NCBI RefSeq assembly: GCF_030646015.1 | Contig: NZ_JAUSLT010000047.1 | Coordinates: forward strand, 1-34,053 | From: Bradyrhizobium sp. | GTDB taxonomy: Bacteria > Pseudomonadota > Alphaproteobacteria > Rhizobiales > Xanthobacteraceae | Length of the DNA: 34,053 bases | Direction of reading: 5' to 3' | Shown here: piece after piece, positions 26,194-34,053 of the stretch | Numbering within the stretch: position 1 is the first letter of the stretch | Layout of the letters: every line of letters begins with the position of its first letter | Made by a program: the position numbers and the translations under genes | Notes under the pieces: generated by a model | Seen by the model: the letters and a program-made list of their open reading frames with translations, nothing else | The model's database searches: none | Told to the model about the DNA's origin: nothing

Positions 26194-27606
26194 ATGAACG
26201 ACCTCAAGGCCCAGTTTGCCCTGCTGAAGCAGACCGCCGATCCCGTGGTGGCCGCTGCGATCGAGCTTGCGGTCGAACAGGGCGAGGACCACGAGCTCAA
26301 CCGTATCAACGCGCTGGACTTTTCGAAGCGGACCGGGCTCGACGAGGAACGGGTGATTTCGGGCTTTCTCCATGCTTCCCGGCTCGGGTTGTTCGACCTT
26401 TCCTGGAACGTGCTGTGCCCGGGATGCGGCGGTGTGCTCGGCGCCCACGGCACACTGAAATCGTTGAGTCCGGATGACTATCATTGCGGCCTTTGCGCGT
26501 GCGGCTACGAAGCCTCTGTCGACGAGCAGGTCGAGGTAGCCTTCACGGTCAATCCCCGGATCAGGCGCATCGCCGCGCATGATCCGAACTCGCTGCCGGT
26601 CTGGGAATACTACAAACAGGTGTTCTGGAGTTCGGGAATCGATTTCGATCGGGAATCCGTCGCGACGCTGGCCGATGAGGTGACGCTTGATACGCTCGAA
26701 TTGCCGGCAGGCGAGAAGGCAGTGCTGTCGCTGCAACTGCCGAAAGAATTCATCATCGTGTTCGAGCCGGTGACGCATTCGGCGCAATTCATCGATGTTC
26801 AGGGTGAGCCGACCAGGGAGCGTCAGCAGCTGTCGCTGGTTTACAGCAAGACGCCAACGCCTACCGGCGGAACCAGAACGATGCGGCCGGGACCGCTGCG
26901 GCTGTCGCTCGACAATCAGGCCGATGTGCGAGTGCTGCCGTCTGTCTTCATCGCGGGCGATGTGATGCATCACCTGATCGGCAAGCGCAAGCCGTTCCTT
27001 ACCGCCAAGCGGATGCTCTCAAACCAGACCTTCCGCGACGTATTCAAGGCGGACAATCTCAATGTAGATCAGCGGCTCAAGATCACCTCGCTGACATTCC
27101 TGTTCACCGACCTCAAGGGCTCTACCGCGCTGTATGAGAGGGTCGGCGATCTCGCCGCCTTCGATCTGGTGCGCGCGCATTTCCACGCGCTGCTGGAAAT
27201 CATTTCCTCGGAGAAGGGCGCCGTCGTGAAGACGATCGGCGATGCCGTGATGGCGACCTTCATCCGGCCGGAGCACGCGATCGTCGCGGGCCTGCGGATG
27301 CGCGCCGCGATGGACGGGCTCAATGCCGAGCGCGGCACCCAGGACCTGGTGGTCAAGATCGGCATTCACGAAGGGCCCTGCCTCGCCGTCATGCTGAACG
27401 AGCGGCAGGATTATTTCGGCCAGACCGTCAACATCGCAGCCCGGGTTCAGAGCCTGTCGACCTCGCAGGAAATGCATATCACCGGGCCGGTCAACGATGC
27501 GCCCGCGGTGGCCGCCATTCTGCGGCGGGAAGCAATCACGCCGATTCAAAAACAGGCGGCGTTGCGCGGCATTGCCGACAAGATCGTGGTGTACGAAATA
27601 CCTTGA
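26194..27606 (+). CDS. class III nucleotidyl cyclase with zinc-ribbon N-terminal module (DUF5939-like)
   Basis: A 470-residue cytoplasmic protein. The N-terminal half contains a four-Cys ribbon, C75-x2-C78 and C98-x2-C101, followed by beta-rich sequence, as in the N-terminal module found on some bacterial cyclases. The cyclase domain (about 300-430) has both metal-binding Asp residues, D306 in FTDLKGST and D350 in KTIGDAV, plus the transition-state pair Asn413/Arg417 in GQTVNIAARV. It is therefore predicted active and makes cAMP or cGMP. No membrane segment is seen. It starts 47 bp after the P450 stop. A perfect CRP-type site lies 5.5 kb upstream. Confidence 0.9.
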   Translation: MNDLKAQFALLKQTADPVVAAAIELAVEQGEDHELNRINALDFSKRTGLDEERVISGFLHASRLGLFDLSWNVLCPGCGGVLGAHGTLKSLSPDDYHCGLCACGYEASVDEQVEVAFTVNPRIRRIAAHDPNSLPVWEYYKQVFWSSGIDFDRESVATLADEVTLDTLELPAGEKAVLSLQLPKEFIIVFEPVTHSAQFIDVQGEPTRERQQLSLVYSKTPTPTGGTRTMRPGPLRLSLDNQADVRVLPSVFIAGDVMHHLIGKRKPFLTAKRMLSNQTFRDVFKADNLNVDQRLKITSLTFLFTDLKGSTALYERVGDLAAFDLVRAHFHALLEIISSEKGAVVKTIGDAVMATFIRPEHAIVAGLRMRAAMDGLNAERGTQDLVVKIGIHEGPCLAVMLNERQDYFGQTVNIAARVQSLSTSQEMHITGPVNDAPAVAAILRREAITPIQKQAALRGIADKIVVYEIP

Positions 27607-27622
27607 CGTAGCCCCGGCTCCC

Positions 27623-27720
27623 TCCACGTCATTGCGAGAGCAGCGAAGCAATCCAGCTTTCGTGCAACCGGCAAGAAAGATGGATTGCTTCGTCGCAAGG
27701 GCTCCTCGCAATGACGTGGA
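27623..27720. repeat. palindromic intergenic repeat (CGTCATTGCGAG type)
   Basis: TCCACGTCATTGCGAG (27623-27638) and CTCCTCGCAATGACGTGGA (27702-27720) are inverted ends of a 98-bp element. AAGCAATCCA inside on the left is matched by TGGATTGCTT on the right. This is a widespread Bradyrhizobium-type non-coding repeat. Both strands lack supported ORFs. Confidence 0.85.
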
Positions 27721-27886
27721 AAGAGCAGTGCTGGCGGCATGCAAAACTGGATAGAGATTGCCTAATCGTGATGCAGCCGGGAACCGGCATGGATTGCGCG
27801 TGTTGATTTTCCGACCCATATATCGGCGACCGCCGCTTGCGGCGAACGAGCCCCGAATAACCCCCCGGATTTCGGCAGGAAAACCA

Positions 27887-28417
27887 ATGCTGGACGGACT
27901 ACGCCAATTTATTGCCGACGTTGTTTCTCCCACCGCGCTGGCGGATCGGGCGTTTGACGATACCGGGTATCGTCTGGCGGCGACGGCATTGTTGATTCAC
28001 GTCATTTCGATCGACGGCGAGCCGACGGAGACCGAAAAGCGCAAGCTGCACAGCCTGATCGAAAGCCGCTTCGGGCTCGATCGCGGCACGGCGGATCACC
28101 TGATCGCGTCGGCGACACTGGTCGAGGGCGAGGCGGTCGATCTCTATCATTTCACCAGTGTCATCATGCGTTCGGTGGATGAGGAAGGCCGGCTCCGCAT
28201 CGTCGAAATGATGTGGGAGCTGGTCTATGCCGACGGACAGGTCAGCGAGTTCGAGGACAACGTGGTCTGGCGCGCCGCGGATCTGCTGGGCGTGGCCTCG
28301 CGGGACCGGATCGATCTCAAGCACCGTGTGGCCGCACGGCGACCCGAGGCGGCCAGCGGCGGCCCAGGCCGTCTGGACGCCATAGACGGTGCGGTATCCG
28401 ACATGACGAAAATTTAA
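27887..28417 (+). CDS. TerB-like tellurite resistance/stress protein
   Basis: A 176-residue, mainly helical cytoplasmic protein of the TerB family. The core (about 30-145) shows the two acidic helix-pair motifs: ISIDGEPTETEKRKL (about 41-55) and YADGQVSEFEDN (about 113-124). Each D-G-x-x-x-x-x-E resembles the metal-binding acidic turn of TerB. The GGCAGGA Shine-Dalgarno seven bases before 27887 fixes the start. It stands alone; no other ter genes are nearby, so a tellurite role is not supported. Confidence 0.82.
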   Translation: MLDGLRQFIADVVSPTALADRAFDDTGYRLAATALLIHVISIDGEPTETEKRKLHSLIESRFGLDRGTADHLIASATLVEGEAVDLYHFTSVIMRSVDEEGRLRIVEMMWELVYADGQVSEFEDNVVWRAADLLGVASRDRIDLKHRVAARRPEAASGGPGRLDAIDGAVSDMTKI

Positions 28418-28599
28418 CGTGTCCGACGTTCGGTCGTCGCCGGGAGCGACAAGCCCGCAAAATGCGGCACTTCCATTGGCAGCATTGTGCGTTTGCGCGT
28501 GCCGATATGCTTGCAGGTGACTTGCATCTCCCCTCGACCCTATGCTCTCGTCCCGGCTGTTAGCCGCATCTCCTGCAATTTATTTATGAGTATTGAATC

Positions 28600-29379
28600 G
28601 TGACCGAGCGTGTGACGCTGATTACGGGTGCCTCGGCGGGCATAGGCACCGAGCTGGCGCGCGTTTTCGCATCGAACGGCCATCGCGTGGCCCTGGTGGC
28701 GCGACGCGGGGATCGCCTGGCGGCACTGGCTGACGAAATCGTGGCCGGCGGCGGCGCTGTGCCGATTGTGATTGCCTGCGATCTCGAGCAACCCGACGCC
28801 GGTGACAGGATTGCCGCGATCCTGACCGCCGAAGGCGTCGAGGTCGATTACGTCGTCAACAATGCGGGCTTCGGAATGTTCGGCAGGGCCGTTGACCGCG
28901 ACCGCGCCGAGCAGCTCGGCATGATCGACCTCAACGTCCGGACCCTGACCGAACTGTCGTTGCGGTTTTCCGAGAGCCTGATCCGGCACCGCGGCGGTAT
29001 CCTCAATCTGGCTTCCATTGCCGGCTTTCTGCCGGGGCCCGGCATGGCCGTCTACTACGCGTCCAAGGCCTATGTGCTGTCCTTCACCGAGGCGTTGCGG
29101 GCCGAACTGGCGCCGCACGGCGTGCGGGTCACCGCGCTGTGCCCGGGGCCGGTACCGTCCGAGTTTCAGTCGCGGGCGGGGTTTCTGCCCGGAGTCGATT
29201 CCGTGATCCTGAATGTCACCCCGGCGAATGTCGCACAGCAGGGGTATCGCGGGTTGATGGCCAACAAGCGGACGGTGATCCCGGGCCTTGGCGTCAAGAT
29301 CGTGCCGTTCCTGCTCCGGCTGTTTCCGCGCGGGTTCATCCTGGCGGCGGTCGCCCGCCTGCAGCTGCGCCGGCGCTGA
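28600..29379 (+). CDS. short-chain dehydrogenase/reductase
   Basis: A 259-residue classical SDR. The cofactor motif TGASAGIG is at 9-16, and Arg35/Arg36 after the second strand favour NADP(H). NNAG is at 87-90. The catalytic triad is Ser139 (NLASIAG), Tyr152 and Lys156 (YYASK), followed by the family's PGPVPSEF. The start is GTG; an upstream ATG at 28586 opens only a five-codon frame. The C-terminus (about 225-255) is hydrophobic and basic, like SDRs of the DltE/YqjQ type that may associate with membranes. The substrate is unknown. Confidence 0.9.
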   Translation: MTERVTLITGASAGIGTELARVFASNGHRVALVARRGDRLAALADEIVAGGGAVPIVIACDLEQPDAGDRIAAILTAEGVEVDYVVNNAGFGMFGRAVDRDRAEQLGMIDLNVRTLTELSLRFSESLIRHRGGILNLASIAGFLPGPGMAVYYASKAYVLSFTEALRAELAPHGVRVTALCPGPVPSEFQSRAGFLPGVDSVILNVTPANVAQQGYRGLMANKRTVIPGLGVKIVPFLLRLFPRGFILAAVARLQLRRR

Positions 29380-29382
29380 CCC

Positions 29383-29421
29383 AAGCAGCTGTCTCAAGCA
29401 GCTGTCTCAAGCGGCTGTCCT
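29383..29421 (+). repeat. 13-bp tandem repeat after the SDR gene
   Basis: AAGCAGCTGTCTC at 29383 and 29396, then AAGCGGCTGTCCT at 29409. The array begins three bases after the SDR stop codon. Confidence 0.85.
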
Positions 29422-29512
29422 GGCCATCGCGCGCCGTTCTGGCCCGCGATTTGCTTATATTTCTCGTGAACGCACCCGAAGTTAACGGCGACTTAAGTAT
29501 GATTCTGGCTTG

Positions 29513-30346
29513 ATGATCGCCGGACAGAAAAATTCGATGTCTCAGTCGGACGAAATTATTGGCGAAAATGTCCTGCGCTTCCCCGGTGGAGCCGCAGCGG
29601 CCGCCTTAGCGCCTGCCAACGCCGCATCCCTGCTGCCGGTGCTGGTCGTGCTGCACCAGGAGTGCTCGACGCCGGGCCGGGTCGGCAATGCGCTGCGGGC
29701 GCTCGGCCACCGGCTGGATGTCAGGCGTCCGCGTTTTGGCGATGCCCTGCCGGAAACCCTGGATGACCATGCCGGTGCAGTGATTTTCGGCGGGCCGATG
29801 AGCGCCAATGACCCCGATGAATTCGTCCGCCGGGAAATCGACTGGATCTCGGTTCCGCTACGGGAGCAGCGGCCGTTTCTGGGCATTTGCCTGGGCGCAC
29901 AGATGCTCGCCATGCAACTCGGCGCGCGGGTCGCGCCGCATCCGGAAGGCCGGGCGGAGGTCGGGTATTACCCGATCCGCCCGACGCAAGCGGGGCTGGC
30001 GCTGTGCCCGCACTGGCCGGATCACGTCTACCACTGGCACCGCGAGGGGTTCGAACTTCCCCACGGCGCCGAATTACTGGCCGAGGGCGGCGACTTCCCG
30101 GTCCAGGCATTTCAGATGGGTCACGCGTTCGGCTTGCAGTTTCATCCCGATGTGACCTACGCGATGATGCATCGCTGGACCACGCGCGGCTACGACCGCC
30201 TGGACGCGCCGGGCGCGCGGGCACGCCACCATCACTTCGCCGATCGCGCCATCCATGACGTGACCGAGCGCGCCTGGCTGAAGGCGTTTCTCGACGACTG
30301 GCTGACGCGCATGCCGCGTTCGGTGATGTCGGAAGCCGCGGAATAG
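29513..30346 (+). CDS. class I glutamine amidotransferase domain protein
   Basis: A protein of about 277 residues, with ATGs at 29513 and 29537 equally possible. It is a free-standing class I glutaminase domain. Nucleophile Cys126 lies in GICLGAQ, and His211 in LQFHPD, but the usual catalytic Glu of the FHPE motif is Asp213. The oxyanion strand is VIFGGPMSAND (about 90-100). Members of this group resemble the GATase half of GMP synthase and often act on small gamma-glutamyl compounds; the role here is unknown. Two hairpin-forming arms lie right after the stop. Confidence 0.85.
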   Translation: MIAGQKNSMSQSDEIIGENVLRFPGGAAAAALAPANAASLLPVLVVLHQECSTPGRVGNALRALGHRLDVRRPRFGDALPETLDDHAGAVIFGGPMSANDPDEFVRREIDWISVPLREQRPFLGICLGAQMLAMQLGARVAPHPEGRAEVGYYPIRPTQAGLALCPHWPDHVYHWHREGFELPHGAELLAEGGDFPVQAFQMGHAFGLQFHPDVTYAMMHRWTTRGYDRLDAPGARARHHHFADRAIHDVTERAWLKAFLDDWLTRMPRSVMSEAAE

Positions 30347-30367
30347 CGCGGCAAAAACAACGCCGCG
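30347..30367 (+). terminator. hairpin after the amidotransferase gene
   Basis: CGCGGC (30347-30352) and GCCGCG (30362-30367) form a 6-bp stem with a nine-base A-rich loop starting right after the stop codon. There is no T-run, so it is only a candidate terminator. Confidence 0.35.
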
Positions 30368-30479
30368 ATATTCCGTGCGGCGGTTCTCCAAATCCTTTCT
30401 CCAAGCCTTTCCAAATCTGCAAATGTGCTAGTGTCGGTCGCACAAGCTTGCGGTCAATCAGCAGGCATCGGGAGGCGGT

Positions 30480-30998
30480 ATGACCGGCGACGAATTCGCT
30501 GCGCTCTTGAGCGACTTCACGCTGTCGGCGGAATCCGGCGACGGCGCGCGCTTCGCAAGGCACTTCACCGAGGACGGCATCTATTACGACTATATCTACG
30601 GCCCTCATCAGGGCCGCGCCGACATCGCCCATATGATGCAGGATCTGTTTCACCGCGATGCCGCCGATTACCGCTGGGAAATGTTCGATCCCGTGTTCGA
30701 CGGCCGGCAAGGCTATGCATGGTCGCTGTCGAGCTTCACCTCGACACTTCAGCAGTTCAAGGGCCAGCGCGTCGTCATCGACGGCATGAGCCGTTTTGTC
30801 ATCCGCGACGGCCTGATTGCCGAGTACCGTGAATCCGTCAATGGCGGCGTGGCGATGGCGCAGCTCGGCGTCGAGCCGGAGCGCATGATCAAAGTGTTCA
30901 AGCGCTGGACCGGCTGGCTCAAAGAGCGACCGGAAACAACAGACTATCTGGCGCGGCCCAAAGGCTCGCGTGCGACAAGGGAGACTCACGACACATGA
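30480..30998 (+). CDS. NTF2-like/SnoaL-like protein
   Basis: A 172-residue protein with the cone-shaped NTF2-like fold suggested by the N-terminal helix, the FTEDGIYYDYIYG segment (about 29-41), a GRADIAHMM helix (about 45-53) and later paired strands with VIDGMSRFVIRDGLIAEYRE. GGGAGG lies six or so bases ahead of the ATG at 30480. It overlaps the enoyl-CoA hydratase gene by four bases (ATGA), so the two proteins are likely coupled in one pathway, perhaps acting on a CoA-linked or hydroxylated intermediate. Confidence 0.82.
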   Translation: MTGDEFAALLSDFTLSAESGDGARFARHFTEDGIYYDYIYGPHQGRADIAHMMQDLFHRDAADYRWEMFDPVFDGRQGYAWSLSSFTSTLQQFKGQRVVIDGMSRFVIRDGLIAEYRESVNGGVAMAQLGVEPERMIKVFKRWTGWLKERPETTDYLARPKGSRATRETHDT

Positions 30999-31843
30999 CC
31001 CAGCAGCAACGCGCAGTGACGCAAGATCCGGTGGCCTATCAGCACATCCTCTACGACGTCAGCGACAAGATCGCGACCATCACGCTGAACCGGCCCGACC
31101 GCATGAATGCGTGGACGCCGATCATGGAGCGCGATGTGCGCCACGCCATGGAATCTGCTGCGGCCGACGACAATGTGCGCGTCATCGTGCTGACCGGAGC
31201 AGGCCGCGGCTTCTGCGCCGGCGCCGATATGGATGCGCTGAAAGGACTCGACCCCGACGACATCAAGCGCGCCCAAAGCCTGCCGCCGTTCGACATGAAC
31301 CGGCGGCCGGACTGGCAGAGCCGCTACGGCTATTATCCGTCGATCTCAAAGCCCATCATCGGCATGCTGAACGGCGCCACCGCGGGCATTGGCCTGGTGC
31401 ACGCGCTGTATTGCGATCTGCGTTTCGCCGCCGACAACACCGTGTTCACGACCGCGTTTTCGCGCCGCGGGCTGATCGCCGAACATGGCATCAGCTGGAT
31501 GCTGCCGCGCATCGTCGGCCATGCCAATGCGCTGGACCTGTTGATGTCGGCGCGCCGGGTGCCGAGCGAGGAGGCGCTGCGCATCGGTCTGGTCAACCGG
31601 CTGTACCCGCCCGACCAGTTGCGCGAACAGACCTACGCCTATGCCCGCGATCTCGCCGATTTCGTCTCGCCGAGCGCGATCGCCGTCATCAAGCGGCAGC
31701 TCTACGACGTGCCGTTCCAGACCCTGGCGGAAGCCACCATCGACGCCAACCGCGAGATGGTGGTGGCGCTGCGCGGCAGCGATTTCCGCGAGGGTGTTGC
31801 GAGCTTCATGGAGAAGCGTCCGCCAAGGTTTACGGGGAAGTAG
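30995..31843 (+). CDS. enoyl-CoA hydratase/isomerase family protein
   Basis: A 282-residue crotonase-fold protein. The oxyanion motif RGFCAGADMD is at 71-80, and the second element NGATAGIGL at 126-134. In the mitochondrial hydratase two glutamates act; Glu163 (LIAEHG) fits the second. The first is replaced here by hydrophobic residues near GLVHAL, so simple hydration is doubtful. Isomerase, hydrolase or another crotonase chemistry is possible. The ATGA overlap with the NTF2-like gene indicates joint translation. Confidence 0.87.
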   Translation: MTQQQRAVTQDPVAYQHILYDVSDKIATITLNRPDRMNAWTPIMERDVRHAMESAAADDNVRVIVLTGAGRGFCAGADMDALKGLDPDDIKRAQSLPPFDMNRRPDWQSRYGYYPSISKPIIGMLNGATAGIGLVHALYCDLRFAADNTVFTTAFSRRGLIAEHGISWMLPRIVGHANALDLLMSARRVPSEEALRIGLVNRLYPPDQLREQTYAYARDLADFVSPSAIAVIKRQLYDVPFQTLAEATIDANREMVVALRGSDFREGVASFMEKRPPRFTGK

Positions 31844-31889
31844 GGGAGGGGACAGGCGGAGCCCCTAACAGCCCGCCGTCGCCTATCCG

Positions 31890-31989
31890 CCTTCGCTCTG
31901 CGAGCTTCGGCGGGACAAGTCGGGCTATGGCGGGGCAGCCTTCGCTACGTGAGGGCTTGCCCAGCCGAAGCAGGCGCAGCCTGCGAAGG
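31890..31989. repeat. palindromic repeat abutting tRNA-Ala
   Basis: CCTTCGC-N7-GCTTCGG (31890-31910) is mirrored by CCGAAGC-N11-GCGAAGG (31965-31989). The element ends one base before the 3' end of the minus-strand tRNA-Ala. It resembles the Bradyrhizobium intergenic repeat with the CGCTCTGCGAGCTTCGG core. Confidence 0.8.
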
Positions 31990-31990
31990 C

Positions 31991-32066
<76 letters not shown>

Positions 32067-32261
32067 ATCGCGACCGCCTGGAAGGGAAAGACGGCGGCCG
32101 GTAATTGGCGCCATTTACAATCCGCGCCAAGGTCAAGTCAAGAACGGTGAAATCGCTGTTTTTCGGGAGGTTTTGCCGGGAACTTCCCTTGTTTGCGGGG
32201 GGAGGAACCGATATCTACCGGGCAGCCGAAATTTGCGATCGAACCGCGAGCAGTCAAGCCC

Positions 32262-32552
32262 ATGCGAGCCATTCTCGACATCATCATTATTATTCTCGAT
32301 CTCTACGTCTGGCTGCTGATCGCGTCCGCCATCCTGTCCTGGCTGATCGCCTTCAACGTCGTGAACACCCGCAACCAGTTCGTGGCGGCGGTGGCCGAGT
32401 TCCTGTTCCGGATCACCGAACCGGTGCTGGCGCCGATCCGGCGGTTCATGCCCAGTTTCGGCGGTCTCGATATCTCGCCGATCATCCTGATCCTGATCAT
32501 CATGTTCATCCAGCGGGTGATTGCCTACTACATCTATCCCAACGTGATCTGA
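32262..32552 (+). CDS. YggT family membrane protein
   Basis: A 96-residue protein with two strongly hydrophobic segments (about 4-27 and 70-91), matching the two-helix YggT family. The family motif TEPVLAPIRRFMP (about 52-64) and the N-terminal LDLYVWLLIASAILSW are characteristic. YggT proteins are linked to osmotic stress and division-related membrane processes in other bacteria, but the role is not settled. The start is chosen because the preceding in-frame codons lack family similarity. It runs into the DUF167 gene. Confidence 0.88.
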   Translation: MRAILDIIIIILDLYVWLLIASAILSWLIAFNVVNTRNQFVAAVAEFLFRITEPVLAPIRRFMPSFGGLDISPIILILIIMFIQRVIAYYIYPNVI

Positions 32553-32566
32553 TCGCGGCTGGGTGG

Positions 32567-32887
32567 ATGGATCCCTGGCGCTATTCCACCGAGGGCATCA
32601 GTGTCGCGCTGCGCGTCACCCCGCGCGGCGGCCGCGACGACATCGACGGCATTGAGACGCTCGCCAACGGCCGCAGCGTGGTCAAGGTGCGGGTCCGCGC
32701 CATCGCCGAGGGCGGCGAGGCCAATCGTGCGGTGACGGAGTTGCTTGCAAAAGCGCTCGGGGTGCCCAAGCGGTGTGTGCGGGTGCTGTCGGGAACGACG
32801 TCCCGACACAAACAGATTGCCGTCGACGGCGATCCCACGAAACTCGGCGAAGCACTGCGGAAGCTGACTGCGGCGAAGCCCGATTGA
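32567..32887 (+). CDS. DUF167 (YggU) family protein
   Basis: A 106-residue soluble protein of the YggU/DUF167 family. [15 protein letters not shown] (about 14-28) and [21 protein letters not shown] (about 48-68; core GEAN) are diagnostic, followed by [18 protein letters not shown]. The function is unknown; pairing with YggT is typical of the proteobacterial yggTU arrangement. The ATG at 32567 is 15 bp after the YggT stop. Confidence 0.9.
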   Translation: MDPWRYSTEGISVALRVTPRGGRDDIDGIETLANGRSVVKVRVRAIAEGGEANRAVTELLAKALGVPKRCVRVLSGTTSRHKQIAVDGDPTKLGEALRKLTAAKPD

Positions 32888-32903
32888 TTCATGGAGGACA
32901 GAG

Positions 32904-33788
32904 ATGGCGGCCCGCATCATCGACGGAAAGGTCATTGCATCGGAGCTTCGCGCCCGTGTCGCCGATGAGGTGGCGCGGGTGCAGCGTGCGCACGGGGTGA
33001 CGCCCGGGCTCGCGGTGGTGCTGGTCGGCAGCGACCCCGCCAGCCAGGTCTATGTCCGCAGCAAGCACAAGCAGACGCAGGCCGCCGGCATGGCGTCGTT
33101 CGAGCATGTGCTGCCGGCCGACGTCGCACAGATCGAGTTGCTGGCGCTGATCGGCAAGCTCAATCGCGATTCCAGCGTGCACGGCATCCTGGTGCAGCTG
33201 CCGCTGCCGAAATCGCTCGATACCGAAACCATCATCAACGCCATCGATCCCGCCAAGGATGTCGACGGGCTGCATCCCAACAACGCCGGACGCCTCGCCG
33301 CCGGGTTGGCGGCGCTGTCGCCCTGCACGCCGCTCGGTTGCATCATTCTCAGCAAGAGCGTGCACGCCTCGCTCGAGGGCATGAACGCCATCGTGATCGG
33401 CCGCTCCAATCTGGTCGGCCGTCCGCTGGTGCAGTTGCTGCTCAACGAAAACGCCACGGTGACGATCGCGCATTCGCGCTCGCGCGATCTGGCGCAACTC
33501 TGCGCCCGCGCCGATCTGGTCTATGCCGCCGTCGGCAAGCCGGAGATGGTGCGCGGCGACTGGATCAAGCCGGGCGCCACCGTGATCGATGTCGGCATCA
33601 ACCGGCTGCCCGGGCCTGACGGCAAGGACCGGTTGGTCGGCGATGTCGCGTTTGCCGAAGCGCTTGAAGTCGCCGGCGCGATCACGCCGGTGCCCGGCGG
33701 CGTCGGGCAGATGACGGTGGCGTGTCTGCTGGTCAACACACTGCGCGCCGCCTGCGCGATTCACGGGCTGGCGAAGCCCGGGGTGTGA
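32904..33788 (+). CDS. folD: bifunctional methylenetetrahydrofolate dehydrogenase/cyclohydrolase
   Basis: A 294-residue cytoplasmic enzyme interconverting 5,10-methylene-, methenyl- and 10-formyl-tetrahydrofolate with NADP. Signatures are YVRSKHK (Tyr50 and catalytic Lys54), [18 protein letters not shown], the nucleotide-binding GRSNLVGRP and the C-terminal [10 protein letters not shown]. The length and order are normal. GGAGGACAGAG gives a strong Shine-Dalgarno before the ATG at 32904. It follows DUF167 by 16 bp and is probably co-transcribed with the yggT-DUF167 pair. Confidence 0.97.
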   Translation: MAARIIDGKVIASELRARVADEVARVQRAHGVTPGLAVVLVGSDPASQVYVRSKHKQTQAAGMASFEHVLPADVAQIELLALIGKLNRDSSVHGILVQLPLPKSLDTETIINAIDPAKDVDGLHPNNAGRLAAGLAALSPCTPLGCIILSKSVHASLEGMNAIVIGRSNLVGRPLVQLLLNENATVTIAHSRSRDLAQLCARADLVYAAVGKPEMVRGDWIKPGATVIDVGINRLPGPDGKDRLVGDVAFAEALEVAGAITPVPGGVGQMTVACLLVNTLRAACAIHGLAKPGV

Positions 33789-33795
33789 CTCGCTT

Positions 33796-33947
33796 CACCC
33801 TCTCCCGCTTGCGGGGGAGGGTGCCGAGCGCAGCGAGGCGGGTGGGGGCTCTCTCAACAGCGCGACTGCCCACTTGCGAATCTCCAATCTTGCGCACTGT
33901 ACCGGTTGATAGACCCCCACCCCGGCCCTCCCCCGCAAGCGAGAGCT
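33796..33947. repeat. palindromic intergenic repeat after folD
   Basis: CTCTCCCGCTTGCGGGGGAGGG near 33799-33820 and CCCTCCCCCGCAAGCGAGAG near 33926-33945 are inverted ends. GGGTGGGGGCTCT and GACCCCCACCC form the second pair. The same CGCAAGCG core occurs in the element at 8725-8871. The remaining bases to 34053 show no gene. Confidence 0.8.
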
Positions 33948-34053
33948 TTGCACAATCGGGTCTGCGGGAATGGGGCCCGAAATCTGGCTTTTTTTGCGAA
34001 CTCAGGTGGCGCGCGAGACGTGAAGAGTCCGGTTTTCGCGGCCGATCGGTGGC

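Noticed and set aside
28586..28603. Five-codon upstream frame overlapping the SDR GTG start
   Set aside because: Such short frames are expected by chance; there is no sign of a leader-peptide mechanism.

Overview
The window looks like a chromosomal segment of an alphaproteobacterium of the Bradyrhizobium/Rhodopseudomonas type (Nitrobacteraceae). The evidence is the high GC, the alphaproteobacterial block gpsA-tsaD / hemD-Mic60-HemY, an EVE-domain gene fused by overlap to gpsA, short Cys-rich secreted proteins, and several families of intergenic palindromic repeats of the kind common in Bradyrhizobium. The assignment is by recognition only; no database search was run.

Layout. 1-4100: a host-attachment family protein and acetyl-CoA synthetase (acs) on the minus strand, divergent from a bacterial topoisomerase IB. 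4194-7186: a tight four-gene minus-strand operon. It encodes a one-TM protein, a membrane-anchored CbxX/CfxQ-type AAA+ ATPase, a membrane TPR protein, and a short paralogue of that protein's N-terminus. This is the best candidate here for an undescribed system. 7312-10018: EVE protein, gpsA and tsaD (minus). 10155-13875: hemD, a Mic60/mitofilin-like membrane protein and HemY (plus), then tRNA-Thr(CGT).

14052-19094: an AT-richer accessory stretch directly behind tRNA-Thr. It holds a secreted RTX-type M10 metallopeptidase, a membrane protein apparently split by a frameshift, a truncated type ISP restriction-modification remnant and an orphan hypothetical gene. It reads as a decaying island, but no integrase and no att duplication were found.

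19095-27606 returns to core-like composition. It holds a small membrane protein, a NodB-type polysaccharide deacetylase, two small secreted four-Cys proteins, an MFS exporter, a Tat-exported alpha/beta hydrolase, a cytochrome P450 and a class III nucleotidyl cyclase with a zinc-ribbon N-terminus. A perfect CRP-type palindrome lies upstream of the first four-Cys gene. 27887-33788: TerB-like protein, SDR, class I glutamine amidotransferase, an NTF2-like/enoyl-CoA hydratase pair with overlapping genes, tRNA-Ala(CGC), YggT, DUF167 and folD.

Small-scale structure includes five palindromic intergenic elements. There are also three places where short tandem repeats (13 or 15 bp) start at, or just after, a gene's stop codon.
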